64,000 bases of DNA from CAYMAI01 sp964388445 (GCA_964388445.1 CAYMAI010000003.1:62001-126000), one strand, 5' to 3'; counted from the first letter of the stretch, positions 1 through 9,690 are shown. Numbers and translations are program-made. The notes: a model not told the origin generated them from the letters alone.

Positions 1-1
1 G

Positions 2-1156
2 GAAAAAGACAAGACTCTCGACGAACTTCGCGAGGAACTCGTAAAGGAGATTCGCACCGGCAATCCCGACGAAAACTACGAGCCGACCGAAGAAGAACTG
101 AATGAAGCGTACGAACTTCGTTATACGTCGGTCAAAGTAAGGCACCTAACGCTTAGCGAAATGTCGTCCATCGACCTTGCCAAACATCTTGAAAAAATGG
201 AGGCATCGGCGCAGATTTTAATCGTGCATCCGCTCGTGCGCGGATACCGGGCGATGAACGGCTTCGTAAACGAACAAATGGAAAAACCGGAGCCGGCGAT
301 AGAAGTCAAGTCGCATCTTGCCGCGGAAGACTTTCAAATTCTCGAAGGCGATACGATTCACGCGGACAGGCTGGACGAAGCGATTAAACTGCTCAAGGAC
401 GGCAAGCTCCCGAAAGACGCAAGCTGGTACGTTGTACCCGCCGAGGAAAGCGCGGCAAAATTAAAGGAAGACATTTCGGCAGCCGCGGCTGCCGGAGACG
501 GCGAAGGCGAAAGTGCGGACGGCGAATCTACGCAGACTGGCGGCGATGAAGCGCCGGCGGCGGAGGAAGGGCCGTACGTTTCCGAGCCGCCGCAATTCGG
601 AAGCAAGCAAGGCGAACCGCGATATGAGGAAGCGGTGAACGGATTCATGGTGGCGCGGGACAAAGTATTCAAGAAAATGGCGGCGCCGCATTATTACGTT
701 GCGTGGTGCTATGAGACTTGGCTGGCCGACGAAAAACACAAAAGCGAATTGCCGATTTCGGAAGAAGAGGCCAAGAAAATAATCAAGGACTCATACACCG
801 AGGCGGCGGAACTTTCGGAATACGAGCCGTTCTATCATTTCTCGCTGGCGAAGTATCTGGAAGGCGAAGGCGACGCCGAAGGCGCTCTGAAGTCGGCCGA
901 TAAGGCGCTCGAATTCTCGGGACTGAACAAGGACATTCTTCTAGGTCTCAAAGGCATTTATACGAGATTGGGCGCCGGCGAGCAACTTGAAAAAGTCAAC
1001 GAAAAGGTCAAGCTTGCCGACGAGCGGGAGCAGGAAAAGCAAGGAGGCAGGGGCGGTATGTCCATGCCAATCGAAATACCCGCCGGCGGCGGCGAAGGCG
1101 GCGGACCCAACGTCAAAATTCAATTCGACGACCCGATGCAGCCGGAAGGCGAATAG
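2..1156 (+). CDS. Partial exported-type protein, parvulin/SurA-like N-part plus TPR-like C-part (5' end outside window)
   Basis: The frame is open from base 2, so the gene starts upstream and the ATG at 161 is probably internal. The first visible residues (TEEELNEAY followed by VKVRHLTLSE) resemble the linker and first strand of SurA/PpiC peptidyl-prolyl isomerases, but the usual glycine-rich rotamase core is not obvious, so any isomerase activity is doubtful. A low-complexity Ala/Gly/Glu stretch follows (window 470-580), then helical TPR-like repeats (about 600-1030) and a Gly-rich tail. A role in envelope protein folding would fit but is inference. The next gene starts 23 bases downstream and may be co-transcribed. 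Confidence 0.55.
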   Translation, partial: EKDKTLDELREELVKEIRTGNPDENYEPTEEELNEAYELRYTSVKVRHLTLSEMSSIDLAKHLEKMEASAQILIVHPLVRGYRAMNGFVNEQMEKPEPAIEVKSHLAAEDFQILEGDTIHADRLDEAIKLLKDGKLPKDASWYVVPAEESAAKLKEDISAAAAAGDGEGESADGESTQTGGDEAPAAEEGPYVSEPPQFGSKQGEPRYEEAVNGFMVARDKVFKKMAAPHYYVAWCYETWLADEKHKSELPISEEEAKKIIKDSYTEAAELSEYEPFYHFSLAKYLEGEGDAEGALKSADKALEFSGLNKDILLGLKGIYTRLGAGEQLEKVNEKVKLADEREQEKQGGRGGMSMPIEIPAGGGEGGGPNVKIQFDDPMQPEGE

Positions 1157-1179
1157 AGGGGAGCGGCGGGAGCCGTAGT

Positions 1180-2049
1180 TTGAGGATACCTGTAATGGCC
1201 GATTTTGCGTTCGGTACAGCGGGAGTGCCGGTCACGGTCGCATCCGGCGATACGCTCAAGGGCATCGAAGAGGTGAAAGGCCTCGGCCTCGACGCGATGG
1301 AACTCGAATGGGTTCACGGCGTAAGGCTCAAGCCCGAAAAGTGCGACGAGTTTAAGGCGAAGGCCGAAGAAACCGGCATCCTGCTGAGCGTGCATGCGCC
1401 TTACTATGTGAATCTCGCGAGCGAAGAGCCCGACAAACTCGAAGCGTCCATCGAGCGGATTGTTCAAAGCGCGTCTCTCGGCGAGCGCGCCGGCGCGACG
1501 GACATCGTTTTTCATCCGGCATTCATGATGAACCGCGAGCGCGACGTTGTCGAAAAACTCGTATTCGAATCGTATTCGGAATTGATAAAACGTTTCGAAA
1601 AGGCGAAACTGGGCGTAACGCTCAGGCCGGAACTTACGGGCAAAGACAGCGCATACGGCAGGCTTGAAGAAGTTATAAAAATGTCCAAAGAATTTCCGCA
1701 TACGATTCCCTGCATCGACTGGGCGCATTTGCACGCGCGAACTGGGGGGCAGTGGAACTCGTACGACGAATGGGCGAAGGCGCTTTCGATGCTTGCCGAC
1801 GGCTTGGGCGAAGATAAGGGATTGAAACGAATGCACGTTCATTTGAGCGGAATCGAATACACGGCGAAAGGCGAGCGCAATCATTTGCCCATCGAGGAAA
1901 GCGATTTGCAGTTTCGCGAGTTGTTCAAAGCGATGAAAACATTCGGATGCGAGGGGAGGATTATCTGCGAATCCCCCCACAAGATTATGCACGAAGACGC
2001 GCTGTTGATGAAAAAAACTTATTCGTCAACGCAAGCGCGCAAGAAGTAG
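1180..2049 (+). CDS. nfo: Endonuclease IV-type AP endonuclease (TIM barrel)
   Basis: This is a 289-residue member of the xylose-isomerase-like TIM-barrel fold. Motifs match the archaeal/thermophile branch of endonuclease IV: SVHAPYYVNLAS near residue 70, DIVFHPAF, PELTGKDSAYG, CIDWAHLHART, HVHLSGIEYTAKGERNH and a late ESPHK. The His, Asp and Glu residues in these motifs are those that bind the three zinc ions in the family. It would cut the backbone 5' of abasic sites in base excision repair. The start is TTG at 1180 or ATG at 1195; a GGGAG lies upstream. It is convergent with hyuB, with only 3 bases between the stop codons. Confidence 0.82.
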   Translation: MRIPVMADFAFGTAGVPVTVASGDTLKGIEEVKGLGLDAMELEWVHGVRLKPEKCDEFKAKAEETGILLSVHAPYYVNLASEEPDKLEASIERIVQSASLGERAGATDIVFHPAFMMNRERDVVEKLVFESYSELIKRFEKAKLGVTLRPELTGKDSAYGRLEEVIKMSKEFPHTIPCIDWAHLHARTGGQWNSYDEWAKALSMLADGLGEDKGLKRMHVHLSGIEYTAKGERNHLPIEESDLQFRELFKAMKTFGCEGRIICESPHKIMHEDALLMKKTYSSTQARKK

Positions 2050-2052
2050 CAG

Positions 2053-3723
2053 TTATCCGTGTTTGTCCGGCTTTCCGTATCCGCCGCCGCCCGCTGTTTC
2101 GATTTTAAGAACATCGCCAGATCGAACTTGAAAACTCGATGCGTTCGGCAGCCTTATAACCGCATCGCGTTTGCTTTTTCGAATTTTCTTCAAGCTGTAT
2201 TTCGAAGGCTTGCCGGGAGAGCCGCCGTAAAGTCCTGGCGGCGATAGTAAGCATCTTTGTCCGATTACGGAAACGTCCGAGTCCGCAAGAAACTCGATTT
2301 CGCGAATTATCCCGTCGCCGCCCGGATGGCGTCCAATCCCGCCGGAGTTTTTTCTTATCGCATATTTGAGGACGCGCAAAGGATAGCTATATTCGATGGC
2401 TTCGACCGGGGTATTCAGGGAATTCGTCATATGTGCGTGGCGTGCCGAAATACCCGGCGAATTCGGGCCGCCGCCGTGCCCGCCGCCTATGGTTTCGTAA
2501 TAAGCGAAGGACTTGCCGGTAGCGGGATTTATGCCTCCCGCGGTTACGTTGTTCATCGAGCCGGGGCCGGAGGCGGGTATTTTGTCCGGAAACGCTTTTG
2601 CGAGCGCTTGGAACAGCACGTCAACAAGGCGCTGGCTGGTTTCGACGTTTCCTGCGGATACCGCTGCGGGGGGTAACGCATCGACAATAGTTCCCGGCGT
2701 TGTTATCACATCGACGCGGCGAGTGAGACCGGAATTTGCGGGTACATCTTCGGCCAGCAGACATCTTACGGCGTAAGTAACGGCGCTTAAGGTAATGGCA
2801 CGAACAGCATTGAACGGCGAGCGCGTTTGCAGATCCGAGCCCGAAAAATCTGCGACGATTCCGGTTTCGCGAATGTCCAATTTGAGCCGGATTTTTGAGA
2901 GGCTGCCGTCCGGAAGTTCGATGGAATCTTCGGCGGTGTAAACGCCGCTCTTCACGTTTGACAGCATTTCAATAAATGCGATTTCGGAATAATCTTGAAG
3001 CGACTCGAAAATCGAAGGCCACATCGACGAGTTTTCGTTTCGCGAGTTCGAGTAAAGGTCGCCGGATATTTTATGCAATCTTTCCGCTCCCCGCGTTAAA
3101 GACGCCAATTGCGCGAGCAGATCGCCTCTTCTTTCTTCCGGCGTTCTGGAATTTGCGCAGATAATTTCGATTACCGCCGCATTCAACGCGCCATTTTCGA
3201 CGATTTTAACCGGCGGAACGATTAGACCTTCCTGATAGATTTCGGTCGAAAGCGGCAAACTGCCGCTCGTCATACCGCCGACGTCGGCGTGATGCGCCCT
3301 CGCCGCGATAAAAGCAGCCGGGTAATTCGATTCACGTTTGCCCTTCGGAAAAAACGGAGCGACGAGGGTGATGTCCGGTAAATGAGTGCCTCCGCGATAA
3401 GGGTCATTAAGCGCGACCGCGTCGCCGGGAAAGAAATTGAAGAAGTCAATCGCAGCTTTCGCCGCGAGTTGCATACTGCCCAAATGAACGGGGATGTTCG
3501 TACCCTGAGCGACAAGGCCGCCTTTGGCGTCGAAAATCGCGGTCGAGAAGTCGCGGCGCTCCTTTATGTTCGGGCTTAGAGCGCTCATCTGCAGCACGGA
3601 CGACATTTCTTCGCAAACCGAAGAAAGCAGCTCCGAATAGAGCGTGATTTCGACGGGACTAAGCTCGGCTTTTATTCCCGTTATTTTCTTTTTTCTCTTT
3701 TTTTTGTTTGGGCCGTCTTGCAT
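2053..3723 (-). CDS. hyuB: Hydantoinase/oxoprolinase subunit B (HyuB family)
   Basis: This 556-residue protein is of the N-methylhydantoinase B / 5-oxoprolinase C-half family. It shows characteristic segments such as LSPNIKERRDFSTAIFD, GTNIPVHLGSM, NDPYRGGTHLPD, RAHHADVGG and GGGHGGGP. With HyuA it would form an ATP-dependent amidohydrolase acting on cyclic amides (hydantoins, 5-oxoproline or similar); the substrate cannot be told from sequence. The open frame extends to 3792, but the ATG at 3723 is chosen because AGAAGAGG precedes it and it starts 4 bases after the hyuA stop. A short Lys-rich segment follows the start. hyuA and hyuB are clearly one operon. Confidence 0.85.
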   Translation of the reverse strand: MQDGPNKKKRKKKITGIKAELSPVEITLYSELLSSVCEEMSSVLQMSALSPNIKERRDFSTAIFDAKGGLVAQGTNIPVHLGSMQLAAKAAIDFFNFFPGDAVALNDPYRGGTHLPDITLVAPFFPKGKRESNYPAAFIAARAHHADVGGMTSGSLPLSTEIYQEGLIVPPVKIVENGALNAAVIEIICANSRTPEERRGDLLAQLASLTRGAERLHKISGDLYSNSRNENSSMWPSIFESLQDYSEIAFIEMLSNVKSGVYTAEDSIELPDGSLSKIRLKLDIRETGIVADFSGSDLQTRSPFNAVRAITLSAVTYAVRCLLAEDVPANSGLTRRVDVITTPGTIVDALPPAAVSAGNVETSQRLVDVLFQALAKAFPDKIPASGPGSMNNVTAGGINPATGKSFAYYETIGGGHGGGPNSPGISARHAHMTNSLNTPVEAIEYSYPLRVLKYAIRKNSGGIGRHPGGDGIIREIEFLADSDVSVIGQRCLLSPPGLYGGSPGKPSKYSLKKIRKSKRDAVIRLPNASSFQVRSGDVLKIETAGGGGYGKPDKHG

Positions 3724-3727
3724 GCGT

Positions 3728-5692
3728 TTATCCTCTTCTTGAAAGCCGCACGTTGCCAAAGTCGTCAATGAATCCGGTCCATCCTTCGCCAATATAGGTT
3801 GTCGCGGTGTTATCGATTATGTGCGTAAGAGGTTTCAGTTTCATTCCAATTTCAATGGAGCGACCCGTTTCGCGAACCGACCTTGTTTCTTCGAAATTCC
3901 AAACGGCTGTATTTTGTTTTGCGGGAACGACGGCGGCAACTTTTACGGCGACGATTTCGACGGGCGAATCCGGCTTTGAAAATCCATAGTGCATCGCGTG
4001 AAATTCGGCGAACGTTTCGCGAATGTTTTTCGTAAAAGGAACGGCAAGTTCATAGCCTTGCCCCGGATAGCGCGCCATTACCTCGCGCCGCATTGTGCAG
4101 TTTTTGCCAAGTTCGGATTCGATTCGCTTTTCAATATCCGCATATACCTTTGGAGAATGTTTTAAAAAGAACGAGTCGTTCATCAGCACGGTTACGGTTT
4201 CGTCCATTCGTTTTTGTGCGATAAACGCGCCGAGAGCGGATAAACAGCCGGCTTGCGGCGGAACCAGAATATTCGCGATACCCACAAGACCGGCGACCGC
4301 GCAAGCGTGAACGGCGCCGATTCCGCCGAACGGGATAAGCGTGAATCCGCGCGGGTCGAAGCCTGCTGATTGACTTACGTGTCTAACCGCGCCGGCCATT
4401 TTCAGATTGACGATTTTTACGATGCCCTCGGCGGTTTCGTCAGCCGAAATTCCAAGCGTTGCGCCAAGTTCTTTTATGTAGTCACTGGAACGGCGGGAAT
4501 CGATGGCGAACTCGCCGCAAAGCAGCAAGTCTTGCGGCAAAAGCCCCAAATAAAAATCGGCGTCCGTAACGGTTACGAACTCTCCTTTGCCGTATGCCGC
4601 AGGGCCCGGGTCGCTTCCCGCGCTTTCGGGGCCGACGCTTAGCGCGCCGCCTATTCCTCTTTTTGCGATGCTTCCGCCGCCAGCGCCGATTGTATATACT
4701 GCCAGCCGCGGCGTCCTTAAAGGCAGTCCGTCAAAATCTCTTCCCAAGTTTTCCGCAACCGCGCCGTTCAAGCCAAGACAGACATCGGTTGAAGTGCCGC
4801 CCATGTCGAAACCGATGAAATTGCGTACGCTTGCGCGCCGGGCTATTTCCGCCGCGGCAATGACTCCTGCGGCGGGGCCTGATAGCACGAGGTCCGCGGG
4901 GCGTTTTATTGCCCGCTCGACAGTGCAGGTTCCGCCGTTGGAAGTTAAAAGGTCAACTGAAACTCCGGAACCGGCTTTTGCAGTTGAGAAATCACTTTGC
5001 TTTTTGCGCAATAGGGAAGCGAGATTTCGCGGAAGACTTTCGGCGCTCTTTCGAACCGGACTTGAGAGAAATGCGTGTATTGCAGTTGTACCGGTTCGCT
5101 CGTATTCGCGAGGATAGCTGTCCAATTCAGAACTGACAAATACCGGCACGGATTCACCGAATTCGGCGAAAATCGCGTTCGCAAGCGCAATTTCGTGAGA
5201 CGGGTTTTTATAGCTGTGGAGGAGGCAAACGGCGATTGCTTGGGGTTTTAGACGCCTGACATTGTTAATAGTCCTTTCGATTTCAGCGCGTGTCAGATGC
5301 GTATGAACCTCGCCGGATGCGCCGATTCGTTCGCCAATTCCGAGCCGCAGGTTTTGCGGAATTAACGGCTCGGGCAGTTCGGGGGAAAGCACATAAAGGC
5401 TAGGCCTGTTCTGGCGGCCGATTTCGATTACGTCCTCGAAGCCTTTCGTCGTAATCAGAACGGTTCGTGCGCCGGAACGCGTGAGAAGGGCGTTTGTTGC
5501 GGTTGTCGTGCCGTAGCCGGCGGATAGTATTCTATAAGTGGATTCGGTCGAATCCAAGATTTCGCGAACGCCATCGAGCGCACTCTCGGATGGCGAGTCT
5601 TTCAAAGTTGACCGTTTGAACGCCTTGCGCTGGCTGCCTGAAATGTAAACGAAATCGGTGAATGTTCCGCCGGTGTCTATTCCAATACGCAC
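3728..5692 (-). CDS. hyuA: Hydantoinase/oxoprolinase subunit A (HyuA family)
   Basis: This 654-residue protein has the actin-like ATPase fold of HyuA. IDTGGTFTD lies at the extreme N-terminus and FDMGGTSTDVCL near residue 300, followed by a glycine-rich GAGGGSIA loop. It should bind ATP and phosphorylate the cyclic amide that HyuB then opens; 5-oxoprolinase is the best known relative. The start is GTG at 5692, preceded by TATAAT and a 6-base gap with no ribosome site, so the message is probably leaderless. It faces away from nadE. The specific substrate is unknown. Confidence 0.85.
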   Translation of the reverse strand: MRIGIDTGGTFTDFVYISGSQRKAFKRSTLKDSPSESALDGVREILDSTESTYRILSAGYGTTTATNALLTRSGARTVLITTKGFEDVIEIGRQNRPSLYVLSPELPEPLIPQNLRLGIGERIGASGEVHTHLTRAEIERTINNVRRLKPQAIAVCLLHSYKNPSHEIALANAIFAEFGESVPVFVSSELDSYPREYERTGTTAIHAFLSSPVRKSAESLPRNLASLLRKKQSDFSTAKAGSGVSVDLLTSNGGTCTVERAIKRPADLVLSGPAAGVIAAAEIARRASVRNFIGFDMGGTSTDVCLGLNGAVAENLGRDFDGLPLRTPRLAVYTIGAGGGSIAKRGIGGALSVGPESAGSDPGPAAYGKGEFVTVTDADFYLGLLPQDLLLCGEFAIDSRRSSDYIKELGATLGISADETAEGIVKIVNLKMAGAVRHVSQSAGFDPRGFTLIPFGGIGAVHACAVAGLVGIANILVPPQAGCLSALGAFIAQKRMDETVTVLMNDSFFLKHSPKVYADIEKRIESELGKNCTMRREVMARYPGQGYELAVPFTKNIRETFAEFHAMHYGFSKPDSPVEIVAVKVAAVVPAKQNTAVWNFEETRSVRETGRSIEIGMKLKPLTHIIDNTATTYIGEGWTGFIDDFGNVRLSRRG

Positions 5693-5698
5693 TTGGCG

Positions 5699-5704
5699 AT
5701 TATA
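5699..5704 (-). promoter_or_regulatory. -10 box of hyuA, leaderless layout
   Basis: On the minus strand this reads TATAAT followed by exactly 6 bases (CGCCAA) and the GTG start of hyuA. The expected transcription start therefore falls on or next to the start codon. No Shine-Dalgarno sequence can fit. No clear -35 box is seen. Confidence 0.7.
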
Positions 5705-5790
5705 GCGGCAGATCGCAGTTTGCCGGCAATCCCGAATAGTCAGGTTTCACAATGAAGACGGTTTGGGAAAAACTGGCGCGGTTATTGGCT

Positions 5791-5796
5791 TATAAT
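5791..5796 (+). promoter_or_regulatory. -10 box of nadE, leaderless layout
   Basis: TATAAT is followed by 6 bases (TGCCGG) and GTG at 5803. This decides the nadE start at 5803 rather than at the in-frame ATG at 5752, because the box would otherwise sit inside the coding region. The first residues of the family (VRIGLCQIN) begin at this GTG. Confidence 0.7.
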
Positions 5797-5802
5797 TGCC
5801 GG

Positions 5803-7413
5803 GTGCGGATTGGACTATGCCAGATTAACACCACGGTCGGAGACCTTGACGGCAATGCTGCGCTAATACTTAAAGCGGCCGAGTCCGCGCGTGAAGCGGG
5901 CTGCGATTTCGCCGTGTTTCCGGAGCTGGCGACGACCGGATATCCGCCGCTCGACCTGCTTTTCAAGAAGCATTTCATAGAGAAACAATTGGATTTATTG
6001 CACGGCCTAATAGCCAAAGAGATTGCGCTTCCCGCATTCGTGGGATTCGTAAACAGGGATGCAGCGGGATTCTTGTTTAACGCGGCGGCGTTTGTACGCG
6101 GCGGCATTGTTTCTGGCGTCACGCATAAAACGCTTATTCCTACATACGACGTATTCGACGAACTGCGATTTTTCAAGCCGGCAACTTGCAACGAGCCGAT
6201 TAGTATCAACGGTACTTCGGTGGGCGTGACGATTTGCGAGGATATTTGGGATGACGGATACGAAGCGAAGGTGGTTCCGGCGCTGGCGGAAAAAGGCGCC
6301 GATTTAATAATCAACCTTTCGAGTTCGCCGTTTCATGCGGGGAAGCTGGCGGAAAGAATAGCGCTTGCAAAGCGGCATACAGTAGCTCACGCTATTCCAT
6401 TGCTCTATTGCAATCTCGTAGGAGCACAGGACGAACTGATATTCGACGGCGAATCGTTCGCGGTCGACGGGCAGGGCAGGCTCGTAGCCCTCGGCCCGCA
6501 ATTCGAAGAATCGCTTGTAACAGCCGAAATTTCGAACAAAACCGGCACGGTAATCATTGAAACACCGCAATCGAATCCCGAAAAGGAAATTTACGGCGCG
6601 CTCACTTTGGGAGTAAAAGACTACTTTCGCAAAACAGGCTTCGGGCACGCCGTTATCGGGCTGTCCGGAGGAATCGACAGCGCCGTTGTCGGGTGCATTG
6701 CGGCAAACGCACTCGGACCTGAAAACGTGACCGCGATAGCAATGCCCAGCAAATTTACAGCCGATTATTCGAATAGCGATGCACGGGAACTGGCGGAAAA
6801 CTTAGGGATTAACTTTATAGTCATTCCAATCGAAGAATCGATCGAAGCGGCGAAAAGTCGATTTAAAAACGCGTTTGGAGACTACCGGGCGGAAATCACG
6901 GCCGAAAACTTGCAGGCACGGGAGCGCGGCAAAATCCTGATGGAATTCAGCAACGACAGAAACGCCTTGGTGCTTGCGACAGGAAACAAGACCGAATATG
7001 CGCTCGGATATTCCACGCTTTACGGCGATATGTGCGGAAGCCTCGCGGTAATCGGGGACATAAGCAAGCCGGAGGTATACGCGCTTGCAAAATACATAAA
7101 TGATATAAACGGCAAAAAGGTGATACCCGAAAGGATTATTGAGCGTCCGCCGTCCGCTGAGCTGCGGGAAAATCAGGTTGACCCGTTCGACTACGACAGA
7201 ATAAGCCCGCTTACGGATGCCGTCGTTGAAGAGCATCTATCGAAAGAGCAGTTGATGGAGCGTGGCTATTCCGAAGACGAAATCGAAAGAGTGTTCAGGC
7301 TGGTTCGGCTTAACGAATATAAAAGAAGGCAGGCCGCGCCGATTTTGCGGGTGACCAAGAAAGCGTTCGGCATAGGCAGAAAAATGCCGATTGTAAACAA
7401 ATTTACTTATTAA
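5803..7413 (+). CDS. nadE: Glutamine-dependent NAD+ synthetase
   Basis: This 536-residue two-domain enzyme has an N-terminal nitrilase-type glutaminase (residues 1-270) and a C-terminal ATP-pyrophosphatase (275-536). The glutaminase triad is visible as Glu in FPELATTGYP, Lys in HKTLIPTYDVFDE and Cys in VTICEDIWDDG. The synthetase P-loop is GLSGGIDSAVVG. It makes NAD+ from deamido-NAD+ using ammonia released from glutamine. The length is normal for the family. The start is GTG 5803 on the basis of the adjacent -10 box. The upstream divergent neighbour is hyuA and the downstream neighbour is the convergent YchF-like gene. Confidence 0.93.
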   Translation: MRIGLCQINTTVGDLDGNAALILKAAESAREAGCDFAVFPELATTGYPPLDLLFKKHFIEKQLDLLHGLIAKEIALPAFVGFVNRDAAGFLFNAAAFVRGGIVSGVTHKTLIPTYDVFDELRFFKPATCNEPISINGTSVGVTICEDIWDDGYEAKVVPALAEKGADLIINLSSSPFHAGKLAERIALAKRHTVAHAIPLLYCNLVGAQDELIFDGESFAVDGQGRLVALGPQFEESLVTAEISNKTGTVIIETPQSNPEKEIYGALTLGVKDYFRKTGFGHAVIGLSGGIDSAVVGCIAANALGPENVTAIAMPSKFTADYSNSDARELAENLGINFIVIPIEESIEAAKSRFKNAFGDYRAEITAENLQARERGKILMEFSNDRNALVLATGNKTEYALGYSTLYGDMCGSLAVIGDISKPEVYALAKYINDINGKKVIPERIIERPPSAELRENQVDPFDYDRISPLTDAVVEEHLSKEQLMERGYSEDEIERVFRLVRLNEYKRRQAAPILRVTKKAFGIGRKMPIVNKFTY

Positions 7414-7460
7414 GTTTTGCCGCAGGCGAAGAAAGGGCTTGCGCATGGGGAAGAGCTAAG

Positions 7461-8531
7461 TTAAACGTTAAACCTGATAATTATGTAATCGCCGTCCGAA
7501 ATAACGAAGTCTTTTCCGACCACTTTGAATTTATCCGTGCCGCGAAACGCTTGAACGCCGCCCAACGACACGAGTTCGTCGAACGGATAAACCTCCGCGC
7601 GAATGAAACCGCGCGCCAAGTCGGAGTGTATTGCGGCCGCGGCGTCGAGAGCGGTGCCGTTTTCCGGAATCGGCCAAGCGTGGACGTCTTTGTCGCTTCC
7701 CGTAAAAAACGTTTTCAGCCCCAAAAGCTTGTACATCGCGCGGATAAACCTGGAAAGCCCGGGTTCCGTTATTCCGAATTCGGACATTAGCTCGGCCCGC
7801 TCGTCATCGTTTTCGATTGAGGCGAGCTCGGCTTCTATTTTCGCGCTGACGGCCACGAATCCCGCGCCGAATTCGTCCGCCAGTTTTTCGAGCGCCGCTT
7901 CGGTCTCGGTTTTTTCGGCGAGCATGTCGTCTGCAAGGTTAGCGACAATCAAAATCGGCCTAGTCGTAAGCAGCGCATACTCGCGAATGAGAGCTTGGTC
8001 GTGAGGCGTCAGACCGGCGCGGTAAGCGGGAATTCCATCTTCGAGCTTCGTAAGGAGTCCCGAAAAAATCGCAACCTTTTCGGAGGCGTGCTGCTCTTTT
8101 CCGGCGGCGCGCTTTTTGAGTACCGGTAACAAAGTCTCGATTTGTACGTAATCGAGCAGCATCAGTTCTTCGAGAAGCGATTTAGTATCTGCGGCCGCAG
8201 ATTCCCGCGCCGCCGGTTCGAATGAATTGACGACTATCGCCAGCGCGTGACATGTCCTGTAATTCGATAGCGCGGCTGTGACGAGTTTTTTGTCAGTCGC
8301 GGCGGTGAAGCCCGGCAAATCCAATAGCTCGAACTGCGCGTAAAACAGCTTTTTCGGTTTAAAAATTGCGGCAAGTTTTTCAACGCGCTCGTCCGGCACT
8401 TGTGCGGTTGCTATGTCCGGCTTAATTCCGGTCGAAAGAAAGGTCTCTTCCGAGAGAGCACCTGTTACGAGGGTAAAAAGAGCGCTTTTGCCGCTTCCGG
8501 GGCGGCCGAGCAGTCCGACGGTAATTGCCAT
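7461..8531 (-). CDS. YchF/OLA1-type P-loop GTPase/ATPase, divergent
   Basis: This 356-residue protein is clearly of the YchF family. The C-terminal TGS-type domain (TFFTGSDKDVHAWPIP, LARGFIRAEVYPFDEL, GKDFVISDGDYIIIRFNV) is well conserved. The nucleotide-binding part is divergent: the P-loop reads GRPGSGKSALF instead of the usual GLPNVGKST, the G3 region reads DLPGF, and the NxxE-type specificity loop is replaced by NLADD. YchF proteins are ribosome-associated ATPases. This copy may be a second, specialised paralog. The start is ATG 8531 with AGGA upstream. Confidence 0.8.
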   Translation of the reverse strand: MAITVGLLGRPGSGKSALFTLVTGALSEETFLSTGIKPDIATAQVPDERVEKLAAIFKPKKLFYAQFELLDLPGFTAATDKKLVTAALSNYRTCHALAIVVNSFEPAARESAAADTKSLLEELMLLDYVQIETLLPVLKKRAAGKEQHASEKVAIFSGLLTKLEDGIPAYRAGLTPHDQALIREYALLTTRPILIVANLADDMLAEKTETEAALEKLADEFGAGFVAVSAKIEAELASIENDDERAELMSEFGITEPGLSRFIRAMYKLLGLKTFFTGSDKDVHAWPIPENGTALDAAAAIHSDLARGFIRAEVYPFDELVSLGGVQAFRGTDKFKVVGKDFVISDGDYIIIRFNV

Positions 8532-8543
8532 TCTAGATTTGTC

Positions 8544-9551
8544 CTATTCGCCAGGCGTCATTTGGATGGTTTCCTGATATACGAGGTTTTCTACGACCTG
8601 CCCGACTATTTCGAGGCTTTCGGGGCTGCATTTGTCTATGGTGTCCTCGATTGTGTGCCAATACGGATAATCGAAATCGATAAGGTTATACATTCTGACG
8701 CCTTTTTCGATGAGGGGTAAATGGTCGTCGTAGATGCCGCGTTCGCCGGTCGAATAAAAATATCGCTTTGTACCCAATGCCTCCGCCAGAGCAAGGACGC
8801 GCGTATATATTTCTCCCGCCGCTTCATTGCTGAATTTCTCGGGCTTGATTTGCAGATCGGCGTCGCCGATCATATCGAGCAACACTCCCCAACGGTAGCT
8901 GTTCACACGCGACTGGGACAGGCGCTCGGCGAAGTATTTGCTTCCGATAAACATCGCCGAAAGTTCGGGGCCGTAGTCCTCGCCGTCGAAAAAGACGATT
9001 TCGACGCCGACGAGCGGACGTTTTTCCGCGAATATACGCGACAGCTCCAGAAGCGCGGCGACGCCGCTTGCGCCGTCGTTTGCGCCGGGCACGGGCTTGT
9101 TGCGGTTTTCGAAAATGTCTTGGTCGCTCCAAGGCCGCGTATCCCAATGTGCGGCGAGAATTACGTTGTCGCGCTTTCCGGAAACCCAGCCGAGTCTGCC
9201 GATAATGTTGCGCATGGGCAGGTTTTTGCCGCGCACGGTGGCCGTGAAAGTTTGCTCTTCGACTTCCCAGCCGTTTGCCTTGAGAGTATTCACCAAGTAA
9301 TCGCCGCATTTTCGATGCGCTTCCGTGCCGGGGATGCGGTAGCCGAAGTTCATTTGGGCGGCAAGGTGAGCGAAAGCCCGGCCGCCTTCAAATGTTTTTG
9401 AAAGCGCGGGAGGGGATGGGTTGCCGCGATTATCGTCCGGCGGCGCGGCATTGCCGCGCGCCCCCCCGCCATCTCCGCAGCTCGACGCGCCGAGGAACAA
9501 GGCGGATAGAAACGCGAGAACCGATATCTTTGCGAAAATAAAAAGTCTCAT
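8544..9551 (-). CDS. M28-family zinc peptidase / glutaminyl-cyclase-like lipoprotein
   Basis: This 335-residue secreted protein has an N-terminal segment (MRLFIFAKISVLAFLSALFL then GASSCGD) typical of a lipoprotein signal with Cys near residue 24. The mature part has the M28 fold: AAHWDTRPW (zinc His and Asp), GANDGASGVAALLE, FFDGEDYG, MIGDADLQ and a late His in YPYWHTIEDT. This pattern is close to glutaminyl-peptide cyclotransferases as well as aminopeptidases, so the exact reaction is open. ATG 9551 was chosen over the longer frame because it opens the signal peptide and has GGAAG before it. It would act in the periplasm or at the membrane. Confidence 0.82.
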   Translation of the reverse strand: MRLFIFAKISVLAFLSALFLGASSCGDGGGARGNAAPPDDNRGNPSPPALSKTFEGGRAFAHLAAQMNFGYRIPGTEAHRKCGDYLVNTLKANGWEVEEQTFTATVRGKNLPMRNIIGRLGWVSGKRDNVILAAHWDTRPWSDQDIFENRNKPVPGANDGASGVAALLELSRIFAEKRPLVGVEIVFFDGEDYGPELSAMFIGSKYFAERLSQSRVNSYRWGVLLDMIGDADLQIKPEKFSNEAAGEIYTRVLALAEALGTKRYFYSTGERGIYDDHLPLIEKGVRMYNLIDFDYPYWHTIEDTIDKCSPESLEIVGQVVENLVYQETIQMTPGE

Positions 9552-9573
9552 ATTCACTTCCGTAGGCACTTTA

Positions 9574-9579
9574 ATTATA
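9574..9579 (-). promoter_or_regulatory. -10 box of the M28 lipoprotein gene
   Basis: On the minus strand this reads TATAAT, 22 bases before the ATG at 9551, leaving a short leader that holds the GGAAG ribosome site. This is the normal, led class of promoter in this window. Confidence 0.5.
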
Positions 9580-9690
9580 CATCGCCGAATTTGATACCTG
9601 CCGCTTTGGATTATCGAACAAGATCCGCCGGTGTGCGTCATGGATTCCGTAGGCGGCCTTGCGGCCGTCAATTCTTCAAGGAGTGCAGGC

